Shown: positions 27,037 through 35,167 of the stretch, one piece after another
Layout: each line of letters begins with the position of its first letter
Position numbering within the stretch: the first letter of the stretch is position 1
From: an uncultured Pelagibacteraceae bacterium
GTDB lineage: Bacteria; Pseudomonadota; Alphaproteobacteria; Pelagibacterales; Pelagibacteraceae
Assembly: GCA_902514665.1 (NCBI GenBank)
Contig: CABXRS010000001.1
Span: 40,745 to 104,744 of the forward strand
DNA length: 64,000 nt
Reading direction: 5' to 3'
Notes under the pieces: generated by a model
What the model saw: the letters and a program-made list of their open reading frames with translations, nothing else
Databases searched by the model: none
What the model was told of the DNA's origin: nothing
Made by a program: the position numbers and the translations under genes

Positions 27037-28422
27037 CTATTTTTTATATTTCATTATCATTTTTTTAATATTATCAAAAGATGTTCCCCCAAATGATTTT
27101 TTTGAATTGATAGAATTGTTTAAATTAAAGACTTTTAAAACATCTTTGGTAAGGTTTGGCTCGATTTTTCTAAGTTGCTCTAAAGAAAGTTCGTGCAATT
27201 TTTTTTTTCTTTTTTCAGCTAAATTAACAATTGCTGAGGTTTTTTGATAAGCTTTTCTAAATGACATTGAATGATTTTTAACAAGATAGTCAGCTAAGTC
27301 GGTTGCAGTAATGTAACCATTATTTGCAAGCTCAAGCATTCTTTTTTTATTAGGACTACAATTTTTTAATATTTCATCAAAAATTTTTAGACAATTTACG
27401 AGTGTGTCATATGAATTAAAAACAATTTCTTTATCATCTTGAAGATCTTTAAAATAAGACAATGGTAATCCTTTTAAAATAGTTAGCATAGAAAACAAAT
27501 TTCCAAAGGTACTTCCAGACTTACCTCTTAGATACTCTAAAAGATCAGGATTCTTTTTTTGAGGCATAATTGATGATCCTGTTACAACTTTGTCAGATAA
27601 ATTAATTAAATTAAATCCATCTGAGTTCCAAATAATCAAATCCTCTGCCATTCTTGAAATATGCATAGAGCATACTGATACGCTGTAAAGAAAATCAAGC
27701 ACAAAATCTCTATCTGAAACTGTATCAATAGAATTATTCGTAGGTTTTTTAAAACCAAGTTTTCTGGTTGTATAATTTCTGTCTATATTAAATGATGTCC
27801 CAGATAAAGCAGCAACACCAAGAGGATTTTCATCTAAACTTTCTAAATTATTAGAAAATCTTTTTTTATCTCGATTGAATATCTCAACATAAGACATTAG
27901 ATAATGTGCAAATGAAATTGCCTGAGCATTTTTTAAATGAGTAAAACCAGGCATAATAGTCTGAATATTTTTTTCAGCTAGTTTAATAGAGCTCACAATT
28001 ACTTTATCAAGATAATTATTTATTTCCTTGGTTGCAGATTTTAACCACAACTTAAAATCGGCGATTACTTGGTCATTTCTTGATCTGGCTGTATGAACAT
28101 ACCCAGCCTCTTCACCAATAATTTGAAAAAGTCTTTTTTCAATATTCATATGGATGTCTTCATATTTTTTATTGAACTCAAATTTTTTGCTAGAAATCTC
28201 TCTTTCTATTTTCTTTAGACCATAAATAATTTTATTTTTAATTTTAAAAGAGATTATTTTTTGTTTAAAAAGCATTTCAACATGGACAATGGATCCTTTG
28301 ATATCTTCTTTGTAGAGTCTTTTATCAACATCTAAAGAATTACCAACTTTTTGAAACAAACTTGACGACTTTTTTTTTATGCGTGTGTTCCATATTGCCT
28401 GGTTGTTTTTATTTTTTGTCAT
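27037..28422 (-). CDS. argH: Argininosuccinate lyase
   Basis: Final step of arginine synthesis, splitting argininosuccinate into arginine and fumarate. The 461-residue fumarase-superfamily protein has the signature GSSIMPQKKNPD and the substrate-binding segments HTARSRNDQV and MPGFTHLKNAQ. It heads the minus-strand group argH-lipoprotein-lysA-plsC and diverges from the thioredoxin-like gene with 23 bp between the starts. Confidence 0.97.
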   Translation of the reverse strand: MTKNKNNQAIWNTRIKKKSSSLFQKVGNSLDVDKRLYKEDIKGSIVHVEMLFKQKIISFKIKNKIIYGLKKIEREISSKKFEFNKKYEDIHMNIEKRLFQIIGEEAGYVHTARSRNDQVIADFKLWLKSATKEINNYLDKVIVSSIKLAEKNIQTIMPGFTHLKNAQAISFAHYLMSYVEIFNRDKKRFSNNLESLDENPLGVAALSGTSFNIDRNYTTRKLGFKKPTNNSIDTVSDRDFVLDFLYSVSVCSMHISRMAEDLIIWNSDGFNLINLSDKVVTGSSIMPQKKNPDLLEYLRGKSGSTFGNLFSMLTILKGLPLSYFKDLQDDKEIVFNSYDTLVNCLKIFDEILKNCSPNKKRMLELANNGYITATDLADYLVKNHSMSFRKAYQKTSAIVNLAEKRKKKLHELSLEQLRKIEPNLTKDVLKVFNLNNSINSKKSFGGTSFDNIKKMIMKYKK

Positions 28423-28445
28423 GATATTTAATTATACCTATTAAT

Positions 28446-28955
28446 ATGAGAATTTTAATATTATTTACCTTTTTAATCACAAATGCTCTTGCAAACGAAT
28501 TGCCAGATTTAAAAAATCTTGTAGTCCATAAAATCCCAAAAACATACGATAATGTTATTTTTTTAGATGATGCAGATGAAGAAATTAATATTCAAAATTT
28601 AGATACTAAGCTGATAATATTAAATTTTTGGGCAACTTGGTGTGAACCTTGTAAAGAGGAAATGCCTTCTTTAAACAGGCTGCAAGTAAATCAAAAATTG
28701 AAGAACTTAAAAATATATCCAATTAATATTGGCAAAGAAAATCTAAATAAGGTCAAAAGTTTTTTTGCTGAATTAGATATAAATAATTTAGAGCCCTATT
28801 TCGATAATCCATCAACTCTAGCAAAAACTTTTTCTTTAAGAGGACTTCCAACTACAATACTTTTAAATTCTAAAGGGGAAGAATTTGCTAGAATTATTGG
28901 CTCGATAAATTTTGATGATGAAAATTTTATTAACTGGCTAAAAAATTTAAGTTAA
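28446..28955 (+). CDS. Periplasmic TlpA/ResA-type thioredoxin-like protein
   Basis: A 169-residue redoxin. Residues 1-16 (MRILILFTFLITNALA) form a signal peptide or membrane anchor. The CxxC site is in NFWATWCEPCKEEMPS and the cis-Pro is in LRGLPTTILLN. The family reduces periplasmic disulfides, often for cytochrome c maturation. Divergence from argH with an LptM-like gene in the same region is typical of alphaproteobacteria. It overlaps the convergent HIG1-like gene by 4 nt. Confidence 0.86.
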   Translation: MRILILFTFLITNALANELPDLKNLVVHKIPKTYDNVIFLDDADEEINIQNLDTKLIILNFWATWCEPCKEEMPSLNRLQVNQKLKNLKIYPINIGKENLNKVKSFFAELDINNLEPYFDNPSTLAKTFSLRGLPTTILLNSKGEEFARIIGSINFDDENFINWLKNLS

Positions 28956-29155
28956 TCTTTAAAAAAATAAGCAAAAGCGACCAAAGCAATTATAGCAATA
29001 AATTGTAAAATGACTCTCATCTGCATTAACTTATTTGAATATTTTTTACTTGCCTCTCCACCCTTGAAAAGAGTTCCTATACCTAATATCAGGACGACAC
29101 CCACTGCAATTAGAAGAGCAATAGATAGAACTTTTACTATTATTCCTGATAACAT
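28952..29155 (-). CDS. Small two-helix membrane protein of the HIG1 type
   Basis: A 67-residue protein with two transmembrane helices (about 5-30 and 46-64). The connecting segment KKYSNKLMQMRVILQFIAI matches the hypoxia-induced gene 1 (HIG1) signature. Mitochondrial HIG1 proteins bind cytochrome bc1 and cytochrome oxidase, and bacterial ones may do likewise. Its neighbour is a TlpA-like thioredoxin, which fits a respiratory context. The role here is inference from family and location. Confidence 0.7.
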   Translation of the reverse strand: MLSGIIVKVLSIALLIAVGVVLILGIGTLFKGGEASKKYSNKLMQMRVILQFIAIIALVAFAYFFKD

Positions 29156-29204
29156 TTTTGTATTGTAGATTGTTTTTAAGAATAAAACACTTAATTAATT
29201 AACC

Positions 29205-29855
29205 ATGACATTTTGCCTTAACGCCGTAATTATTAGACCTGAAAATGGAATTGAAATAAAAAATGCAATTATTTTATTACATGGATACGGGGGTGACGGA
29301 AAGGACATTAGTATGCTTTCATTAAATTGGAAAAGATATATGCCAAATACAGTTTTTATATGTCCAAATGGTCATGAGACATGTGCTGTGAACCCTTCAG
29401 GATACCAATGGTTTGATCTTAGTAAAGAAGAACCATCTTATATATTAGAGCAATCAATTAAAGCTGAGAATGTAATTAAAAAATTTATAGAAGAGGTTAA
29501 ATTAGAATTTAATTTATCAAATAAAGACATATGTTTATCTGGTTTTAGTCAAGGTTGTATGATGTCTTTAAATGTTGGTTTAACATCAGATGAAAAATTT
29601 TCTTGCATCGTTGGTTTTTCCGGAAAAATTATTGATAAGGATAATTTAAAAAATAGAATCAAAAATAAAACTGAAACTTTACTTATCCACGGTGATACCG
29701 ATCAAATTGTCCCATCAATCAACTTACTAGAAGCTAAAGACTTTTTAATAAGAAATAATGTCAAAGTTGATACACTTTTAATTAAAAATTGTGATCATCA
29801 CATTCCTATACAAGCTTCTAGTACAGCACTTAATTATATCTTAGAGAAACTTTAA
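29205..29855 (+). CDS. Phospholipase/carboxylesterase family serine hydrolase
   Basis: A 216-residue alpha/beta hydrolase. The oxyanion segment LLHGYGGDGKDI, the nucleophile elbow GFSQG, the Asp in HGDTDQIVP and the His in NCDHHIP give a full catalytic triad. The closest family is the YpfH/EstB-type carboxylesterase (Abhydrolase_2), which cleaves short acyl esters or lysophospholipids. It is a single gene between the HIG1-like and HNH genes. The exact substrate cannot be inferred. Confidence 0.85.
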   Translation: MTFCLNAVIIRPENGIEIKNAIILLHGYGGDGKDISMLSLNWKRYMPNTVFICPNGHETCAVNPSGYQWFDLSKEEPSYILEQSIKAENVIKKFIEEVKLEFNLSNKDICLSGFSQGCMMSLNVGLTSDEKFSCIVGFSGKIIDKDNLKNRIKNKTETLLIHGDTDQIVPSINLLEAKDFLIRNNVKVDTLLIKNCDHHIPIQASSTALNYILEKL

Positions 29856-29902
29856 TATCTCTTAATGTTGATTATGTAGATTAACTGAGTTAAAATTAAT
29901 TG

Positions 29903-30472
29903 ATGAATAATTTTATTGAACAAAATGTTTCATTAGAAAAATGTCCAGCATTAGTTTTAAATGCTGATTATAGACCTTTAAGTTATTACCCTTTATCATT
30001 GTGGTCTTGGCAAGACACAGTTAAATCAGTTTTTTTAGATAGAGTGATTATAGTTAGTAACTACGACAGAATTATTCGAAGTCCATCTTTTAATATGCAA
30101 TTACCTAGCGTTATTGCTCTTAAAGATTATATTGTTCCACAATCTAAACCTAGCTTTACAAGGTTTAACGTATTTTTAAGAGATAAATTTTCTTGCCAGT
30201 ATTGTGGTAGCGATGAGGAACTTACTTTTGATCATTTACTCCCAAGGTCAAAAGGGGGCGAGACTAACTGGGATAATGTAGTTACTGCTTGCTCTGCGTG
30301 TAACGTAAAAAAGGGTGGAAAATTATTAAAAAATTCAGGAATGAAATTACATCAATACCCTTATAGACCTTCAACAGAAGATTTACATAAAAATGGAAAA
30401 AATTTTCCCCCAAACTTTCTTCATAAAAGTTGGATGGACTATCTATATTGGGACGTTGAACTAGAAGCTTAG
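29903..30472 (+). CDS. HNH endonuclease family protein
   Basis: A 189-residue protein (ATG at 29903; an in-frame TTG at 29900 is not needed). The C-terminal half is an HNH domain with zinc cysteines in CQYCG and CSACN flanking DHLLPRSKGGETNWDNVV. This form is common as a single chromosomal gene in alphaproteobacteria. The N-terminal half contains the family's ALVLNADYRPLSYYPLSLW sequence. It is not linked to a restriction system or mobile element. It converges with coq7 with a 4-nt overlap. Confidence 0.87.
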   Translation: MNNFIEQNVSLEKCPALVLNADYRPLSYYPLSLWSWQDTVKSVFLDRVIIVSNYDRIIRSPSFNMQLPSVIALKDYIVPQSKPSFTRFNVFLRDKFSCQYCGSDEELTFDHLLPRSKGGETNWDNVVTACSACNVKKGGKLLKNSGMKLHQYPYRPSTEDLHKNGKNFPPNFLHKSWMDYLYWDVELEA

Positions 30473-31008
30473 ATTTTTTCAGATATATTTATTGCAATTT
30501 TGGAGCCAGTTTTAATTATTTTATCTAAAATTGAGTAAGGCCCTTTTTTGGTCGCACCTTTTTCGTAAGCTATATCTTTATGATTTAACTCGTCTTCCCT
30601 GAATTTGATAATTTTTTTCTTTAAGGTTTTTTCACTATCATCAAGTTGTTTAATTTGGTTTAAGTAATGTTCATCAATAACTTCCTCAACAGAGGCAGTG
30701 CAAAGCATTGCAGCTTTTTTACCTAATAAAGTTGATCCAAAACCTAAACCCACACCCAATAAATCCCAAAGAGGTAAAAATTTTGTTGGAGCTATATTTC
30801 TTTTTTTTATTTCATTTTCAAAAAAATCGCGGTGTTCTTCCTCATGAATTTTCATTTCTTTGATAGTTTCTTTTAATTTGTCATTTTTTACAAATGTATT
30901 TAAAGCAAGTAACTGACCTTCATAAATTTTTACAGCACCTCTTTCACCAGCGTGATCCACTCTTATAAACTCTTCAATTTTTTTTTTATCTGTTCTTTTC
31001 ATATCCAA
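30469..31008 (-). CDS. coq7: Demethoxyubiquinone hydroxylase (Coq7 type)
   Basis: Di-iron monooxygenase that inserts the last hydroxyl of ubiquinone. The 179-residue protein has the duplicated ferritin-like iron motifs: VDHAGERGAVKIYEGQ, MKIHEEEH, EEVIDEHY and FREDELNH. Many enterobacteria use the flavoprotein UbiF instead. The start overlaps dsbB by 23 nt if MDMKR is used; a second Met two codons later is possible. It forms an overlapping set with dsbB and the DedA-type gene. Confidence 0.95.
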   Translation of the reverse strand: MDMKRTDKKKIEEFIRVDHAGERGAVKIYEGQLLALNTFVKNDKLKETIKEMKIHEEEHRDFFENEIKKRNIAPTKFLPLWDLLGVGLGFGSTLLGKKAAMLCTASVEEVIDEHYLNQIKQLDDSEKTLKKKIIKFREDELNHKDIAYEKGATKKGPYSILDKIIKTGSKIAINISEKI

Positions 31009-31471
31009 AGTAAATTTTTGTTAAACCAATAGTTAATAATAAAGAAATTATTATATTAAAGCTTGTAAGTGATAATCCAATAATTTTAAATGTTACATCT
31101 TTGCAACTTACACTTTTTTGTTGTAATTGCTTCAATATTTCATCTTTATCAATTATATTTGCTCCCTTTTTAAGATCGCATAGTAAAGACTCTCGTATAA
31201 AACCTTGTTCAATTCCTAAGTGATATAAGGATAGTATTGTTGCTGTTAAAAAAATTATAGCCAATGAGAGAATTAGATACTTTTCTAGTTTATTGTATTT
31301 ATAATTTATCAATACAATTAAGGTTGCTAAAAAATATGGGATCCTCTCATATACACAAAGATTACAAGGTTGGTGACCAAGAATGTATTCTATGAAATAT
31401 GCAGATATTAATGCAATAAAGCTTATTAAAAATATACCTGTAAATAAATTTTTTTTGCTGAGATTAAACAT
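30986..31471 (-). CDS. dsbB: Disulfide bond formation protein DsbB
   Basis: Membrane protein that oxidises DsbA and passes electrons to quinone. The 161-residue protein has four hydrophobic helices. The first periplasmic Cys pair is in HQPCNLCVYER. A second pair (LLCDLKKG and SVSCKDVTF) sits in the loop before the last helix. The operon with a ubiquinone-synthesis gene is notable because ubiquinone is DsbB's electron acceptor. It overlaps the DedA-type gene upstream by 8 nt. Confidence 0.9.
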   Translation of the reverse strand: MFNLSKKNLFTGIFLISFIALISAYFIEYILGHQPCNLCVYERIPYFLATLIVLINYKYNKLEKYLILSLAIIFLTATILSLYHLGIEQGFIRESLLCDLKKGANIIDKDEILKQLQQKSVSCKDVTFKIIGLSLTSFNIIISLLLTIGLTKIYFGYEKNR

Positions 31472-32069
31472 TAAATTTATAAAATATAATTATTATTAAA
31501 AATATAATAACAAGTAATATCCCCAAAATGGTAAACCATTTTGATCCATGTCTGTTCATAAAATCAGTAAATAAATGTCCAAATTTATACGACAAGTAAG
31601 AAATAATAAAAAACCTAAGACTTCTAGAGATAAGACTTACAAGGATAAATATGAACAGATTAAAACCAATTAATCCACTAGCAATTGTGAAAGCTTTATA
31701 AGGCAAAGGAGTAAAACCTGCTAAAAAAAGTATACTTAGCCATGCTAGAAACCCCTCTCCAATAGATAGATTATATTTTAATTTTTCAACTTTATTTTCA
31801 TATCCATAAAATTCGATCACACTGAAAGATAGATCATAAAAAAATGATCCCAGGAAGTATCCAAAAACACCTCCCAAAACTGAAAAAATGGATGCTATCA
31901 AAAATATTTTTATGTAATTTTTTTTCTTTGCAATGACCATAGGCACAATCATTACGTCTGGTGGTATGGGAAAAAAGGAACTTTCAATAAACGAAACTAA
32001 ACCCAAATAAAAGTTTGAGCTCTTATGTGATGCTAAATCTAAACATTTCCTGTAAAGAGTTTGAAACAT
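31464..32069 (-). CDS. DedA/YqaA-type membrane protein
   Basis: A 201-residue integral membrane protein of the VTT/SNARE-associated (DedA-like) superfamily. Features are the membrane-reentrant FIESSFFPIPPDVMI motif, glycines in GGVFGYFLGSFFYD and the FLAGFTPLPYKAFTIASG segment with paired prolines, all characteristic of the family. Members flip undecaprenyl phosphate or phospholipids. This one is nearer to the YqaA branch, whose role is unproven. It is the first gene of the operon with dsbB and coq7. Confidence 0.85.
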   Translation of the reverse strand: MFQTLYRKCLDLASHKSSNFYLGLVSFIESSFFPIPPDVMIVPMVIAKKKNYIKIFLIASIFSVLGGVFGYFLGSFFYDLSFSVIEFYGYENKVEKLKYNLSIGEGFLAWLSILFLAGFTPLPYKAFTIASGLIGFNLFIFILVSLISRSLRFFIISYLSYKFGHLFTDFMNRHGSKWFTILGILLVIIFLIIIIFYKFNV

Positions 32070-32131
32070 TTTTTGGTTTTAATATAATTTTAGTTCTTAT
32101 ACTATTTAAATATAATTTAATTCAAATTAGT

Positions 32132-32216
32132 GGGCGAATGGCGGAACTGGTAGACGCGCACGACTCAAAATCGTGTTTCGCAAGAAGTGAGAGTTCGATT
32201 CTCTCTTCGCCCACCA
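32132..32216 (+). tRNA. tRNA-Leu (anticodon CAA)
   Basis: A full class II cloverleaf with a genome-encoded CCA end. The acceptor stem is GGGCGAA/TTCGCCC, followed by A73 and CCA. The D-arm contains GGCGGAACTGGTAGACG. The anticodon stem CACGA/TCGTG holds the loop CTCAAAA, giving anticodon CAA. The long variable arm and the TTCGATT T-loop are visible. The acyl-CoA ligase gene starts 6 nt beyond the CCA. Confidence 0.93.
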
Positions 32217-32222
32217 AAAGAT

Positions 32223-33920
32223 ATGGAAATAAACAAACAAAATAATCTTTTAGAACTTTTTTATCAACAGTACTTAAAAGAAAAGCCTGATCAAATTTTT
32301 TTGAAATCATTAAAAAATTTAGAAAATAAATTTACATGGAAAGAAACCTATTTAAATATCTTAAAACTATCTGAAGAGTTAAGTTCATTTATAGAGAATA
32401 AAGATCGTTGTTTGTTAATTTCAGAAAATAGACCTGAATGGATGATCTCTGATTTAGCAATAATGTTATCAAAAGGTATTACTGTTCCAGCTTATACGAC
32501 CTATGTAGAAAGAGATTACGAATATTTAATTAATGATTGCAATCCATCAGTTGTAATTGTTTCAGACTCTTTACAATATAATAAAATTAAAAATATAGTT
32601 AAATCCAAACCTTTCATAAAAAAAATATTATCTTTTGAAGAGATTAAAGATGCAAATGAGGTTATCTACGTCAAAAATATTTTTGATAAAAAAAAATATC
32701 AGGAAAAAAATTTTCTAAATTTAGATATTTATAGAAAAGATCTTGCTTGTATAATTTATACTTCAGGCACACAAGGAAACCCCAAAGGGGTGATGTTAAG
32801 TCATGGAGGAATATTGAGTAATTGTGAAGGAGCTTTATTTTTACTAAAAGAGTTTATTTCAAAAAAAGCTAGATTTTTAACTTGGTTACCGTTGTCACAC
32901 TCGTATGAGCATACTGTTCAATTTGTTCAAATAGCATTAGGCGCCAGAGTGTTTTATGCTGAAAGTATTGACAAGCTAATAAAAAATATGAGTGAATGTA
33001 ATCCTGATATAATGACTGCTGTCCCAAGATTTTATCAAAATTTATATCAAAAGATAAATGCATCTTTTAACAAAACAAAAGGCTTTAAAAAATATCTTAT
33101 CAACAAAATGCTTTCTCTTGGGGAAAAGGTTTTATTTAAAAATAAATTATCTAAATTAGAAAAAGTACAAAACATTATTTGTGAAAAATTAGTTAGAAAA
33201 AAAATAAAAGCACAATTTGGTGGTTCCCTAAAGTTATTTATTTCTGGAGGTGGTGCTTTAGATAGAGATGTAGGGGTATTTTTAAATGCAATAGGATTAC
33301 CGACATTACAGGGATACGGTTTAACTGAAACCTCTCCAGTAGTTAGTTGTAATCCAAAAGATGATATAAGGATAGATACTGTTGGACCTGCTTTTACTGC
33401 AAATGAGGTTAAAATAGCAGATGATGGCGAGATCTTGGTTAAGGGTGAAAATGTAATGTTAGGCTATTGGAATAATGAGGAAGAAACCAAAAAAGTTTTA
33501 AATGATGGATGGCTACATACTGGTGATATTGGTCATTTTGAAAATAATTATTTAAAAATTACAGATAGAAAAAAAGATATTCTAATTACTCCTGGAGGAG
33601 ATAATATTTCACCAATAAAAATTGAAAATGATTTATTAAAGATTGATTTTGTTGAGCAAACTTTAGTGTACGGAGATAATAAACCTTATTTGGTTGCGTT
33701 ATTAGTTTTAAATAAAGAAAAGTCGAACATACTTGACGAGATAATTTTAAAAGAACTAGAAATAGTGAATAAAAACTTATCAAATATAGAAAAAATAAAA
33801 AAATTTATTGTTATTAAAGATCAATTTACAATTGAAAATGGACTGATAACACCAACATTAAAATTAAAAAGATATAAAATTATACAGAAATATAAAAATG
33901 AATTAGAAAATCTTTATTAA
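32223..33920 (+). CDS. Long-chain acyl-CoA synthetase (AMP-binding)
   Basis: Activates fatty acids with ATP and CoA. The 565-residue protein has the AMP-binding motif IIYTSGTQGNPKGVM, then LQGYGLTETSPVVSCN, and GWLHTGDIGHF followed by DRKKDILITPGG in the C-terminal region. This is the FadD15/ACSL-like branch. I start at the ATG at 32223; a longer ORF start at 32187 lies inside the tRNA and is rejected. The gene begins 6 nt after the tRNA, so its message probably comes from a joint transcript. Confidence 0.88.
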   Translation: MEINKQNNLLELFYQQYLKEKPDQIFLKSLKNLENKFTWKETYLNILKLSEELSSFIENKDRCLLISENRPEWMISDLAIMLSKGITVPAYTTYVERDYEYLINDCNPSVVIVSDSLQYNKIKNIVKSKPFIKKILSFEEIKDANEVIYVKNIFDKKKYQEKNFLNLDIYRKDLACIIYTSGTQGNPKGVMLSHGGILSNCEGALFLLKEFISKKARFLTWLPLSHSYEHTVQFVQIALGARVFYAESIDKLIKNMSECNPDIMTAVPRFYQNLYQKINASFNKTKGFKKYLINKMLSLGEKVLFKNKLSKLEKVQNIICEKLVRKKIKAQFGGSLKLFISGGGALDRDVGVFLNAIGLPTLQGYGLTETSPVVSCNPKDDIRIDTVGPAFTANEVKIADDGEILVKGENVMLGYWNNEEETKKVLNDGWLHTGDIGHFENNYLKITDRKKDILITPGGDNISPIKIENDLLKIDFVEQTLVYGDNKPYLVALLVLNKEKSNILDEIILKELEIVNKNLSNIEKIKKFIVIKDQFTIENGLITPTLKLKRYKIIQKYKNELENLY

Positions 33921-34039
33921 TTTATTTTTATAAGATGGTTTATTAACCGCATAAACATTAACTTAATTAATAGATTAAAATTTAAAAAAAAATAAAAAAT
34001 AAAAAATAATTTTTCAAATTTTAAGTTTCAATTAAAGGT

Positions 34040-34068
34040 TTGACATAACTTATAGAAAAAAATAAAAA
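34040..34068 (+). promoter_or_regulatory. Candidate promoter of the lysine-rich mini-gene
   Basis: A perfect TTGACA at 34040-34045 is followed after 17 bp by TAAAAA at 34063-34068; TATAGT at 34069 is an alternative with too long a spacer. It lies in the 200-bp gap after the acyl-CoA ligase gene. The -35 is strong and the -10 is weak. Confidence 0.4.
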
Positions 34069-34078
34069 TATAGTAACA

Positions 34079-34097
34079 GCGAATCATTTTGATTCGT
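34079..34097 (+). other. 5' leader hairpin before the lysine-rich mini-gene
   Basis: CGAATC at 34080-34085 and GATTCG at 34091-34096 form a 6-bp stem with a 5-nt loop; G-T and A-T pairs extend it slightly. It lies 13 nt upstream of the ribosome-binding site GGGAG. It has no T-run and is more likely a transcript-stability or translational element than a terminator. Confidence 0.45.
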
Positions 34098-34120
34098 TTA
34101 ACTAAAAAAGGGAGCTAAAG

Positions 34121-34213
34121 ATGCCTAAGAAAAGAAAAAAAGCGGCAAAGAAAACTAAGAAAAAAGCTAAGAAAAAAGCTAAGAAAAAAGCAAAAAAAAG
34201 AAGAAGAAAATAG
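34121..34213 (+). CDS. 30-residue lysine/arginine-rich (histone H1-like) mini-protein
   Basis: Too small for usual gene finders but well equipped: ribosome-binding site GGGAG 6 nt before ATG, an upstream TTGACA, a leader hairpin and an intrinsic terminator. The product starts MPKKRKKAAKKT, continues with three KKKA units and ends KKRRRK. By my count it has 18 Lys, 4 Arg and 5 Ala. No hydrophobic residue other than Met1 occurs, so it is surely disordered unless bound to nucleic acid. Functions to consider are nucleoid packaging or a ribosome-associated basic peptide. I recognise no named family. The adjacent CarD carries a similar tail. Confidence 0.75.
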   Translation: MPKKRKKAAKKTKKKAKKKAKKKAKKRRRK

Positions 34214-34235
34214 TAACTTAGTATTCTTTACAAAA

Positions 34236-34278
34236 AACGCTTCTCATTACAGTTTTTGTGTGAGAGGCGTTTTTTTTT
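34236..34278. terminator. Bidirectional intrinsic terminator
   Basis: AACGCTTCTCA (34236-34246) pairs with TGAGAGGCGTT (34261-34271), 11 bp with one G-T pair and a 14-nt loop. On the plus strand nine T residues follow (34270-34278). On the minus strand the A-run at 34232-34237 supplies six Ts. It separates the mini-gene from the convergent carD gene, whose stop codon lies inside the plus-strand T-run. Confidence 0.88.
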
Positions 34279-35167
34279 ATTCCTCAATAGGCTCGTCTGT
34301 ATCAGCAATTGGTTCATCTACTGGAAGCTCAGTAGTAGCTGTTTTAGCAGCTGGTGGAGTTTGTACTTGGGAAACCAGGTTTCTTTTTAATGCTTTATCT
34401 AATTTTTTTTGAGTATCTTCTAAAGATAAACTTAAAATAATCTGAAATTCAGATAAAATTCTTTCATAGGCTTTTTCAAAGAGTTGTCTTTCACTATAAG
34501 ATTGATCTACCATTAGATCATCACCTTTATTCAAATCTCTAACCACTTCAGCTAACTCATAAATTTTTCCGGACGAAATTTTTGCCTCATATTCTTGTGC
34601 CCGTCTACTCCACATTGATCTTTTAATTTTTGGTTTACTTTTAAGAATTGAAATACATTTATTGACCTGATTAATAGTTGCTAGGGGTCTTAAATTAGAC
34701 TGCTTATTAATTGGCACCATTCCATTTGCTTTATCTTTTTCAAATTTTATTACGTAGGTCTCAACGTCAATTCCACCTATATTTATTTTTTTAAACTCGG
34801 TGATTTGTCCAACACCATGTTTTGGATAAACAACATAATCTTTAATTTTGTATTCTCTTTTTTCTGTTTCTTGTTTTTTAACTTTCTTTATCTCAGGTTT
34901 TAATTCGTTAGTTTTAGAGATTCTTAAATTGTCAACTTTTGGCTCTACTGAAGTAGAAGCTATTTTTTTGTTTGATTTTTTTTTTACAGGTTTTGCAAGA
35001 GGTTTTTTTATAACTTTTTTTATTTTTTTTGTAATTATTTTTTTTACTTTACCCTTAACAACTTTTTTTTTAGAAACTTTTTTTTTAGAAACTTTTTTTT
35101 TCACAATTTTTTTGGTTTTTCTATTAAAGATTTTCTTTAAAATATTTTTCGTACTTATTTTGCTCAT
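34277..35167 (-). CDS. CarD-family transcription regulator with a lysine-rich N-terminal tail
   Basis: The C-terminal 190 residues are a CarD/CdnL-type RNA polymerase-interacting protein: [32 protein letters not shown] and the conserved [16 protein letters not shown]. Before it, residues 8-55 are strongly basic with KKKVS repeats, like a histone-H1 tail, followed by a charged linker. The end is acidic ([13 protein letters not shown]). I use the ATG at 35167 (296 aa), overlapping fdxA by 44 nt; a GTG within the tail is an alternative. Ordinary CdnL proteins lack the tail. Confidence 0.82.
   Translation of the reverse strand: MSKISTKNILKKIFNRKTKKIVKKKVSKKKVSKKKVVKGKVKKIITKKIKKVIKKPLAKPVKKKSNKKIASTSVEPKVDNLRISKTNELKPEIKKVKKQETEKREYKIKDYVVYPKHGVGQITEFKKINIGGIDVETYVIKFEKDKANGMVPINKQSNLRPLATINQVNKCISILKSKPKIKRSMWSRRAQEYEAKISSGKIYELAEVVRDLNKGDDLMVDQSYSERQLFEKAYERILSEFQIILSLSLEDTQKKLDKALKRNLVSQVQTPPAAKTATTELPVDEPIADTDEPIEE

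Noticed and set aside
32187..32222. Upstream start of the acyl-CoA ligase inside tRNA-Leu
   Set aside because: The extra codons fall within the T-arm and acceptor stem of an intact tRNA, and family members begin near the ATG at 32223.
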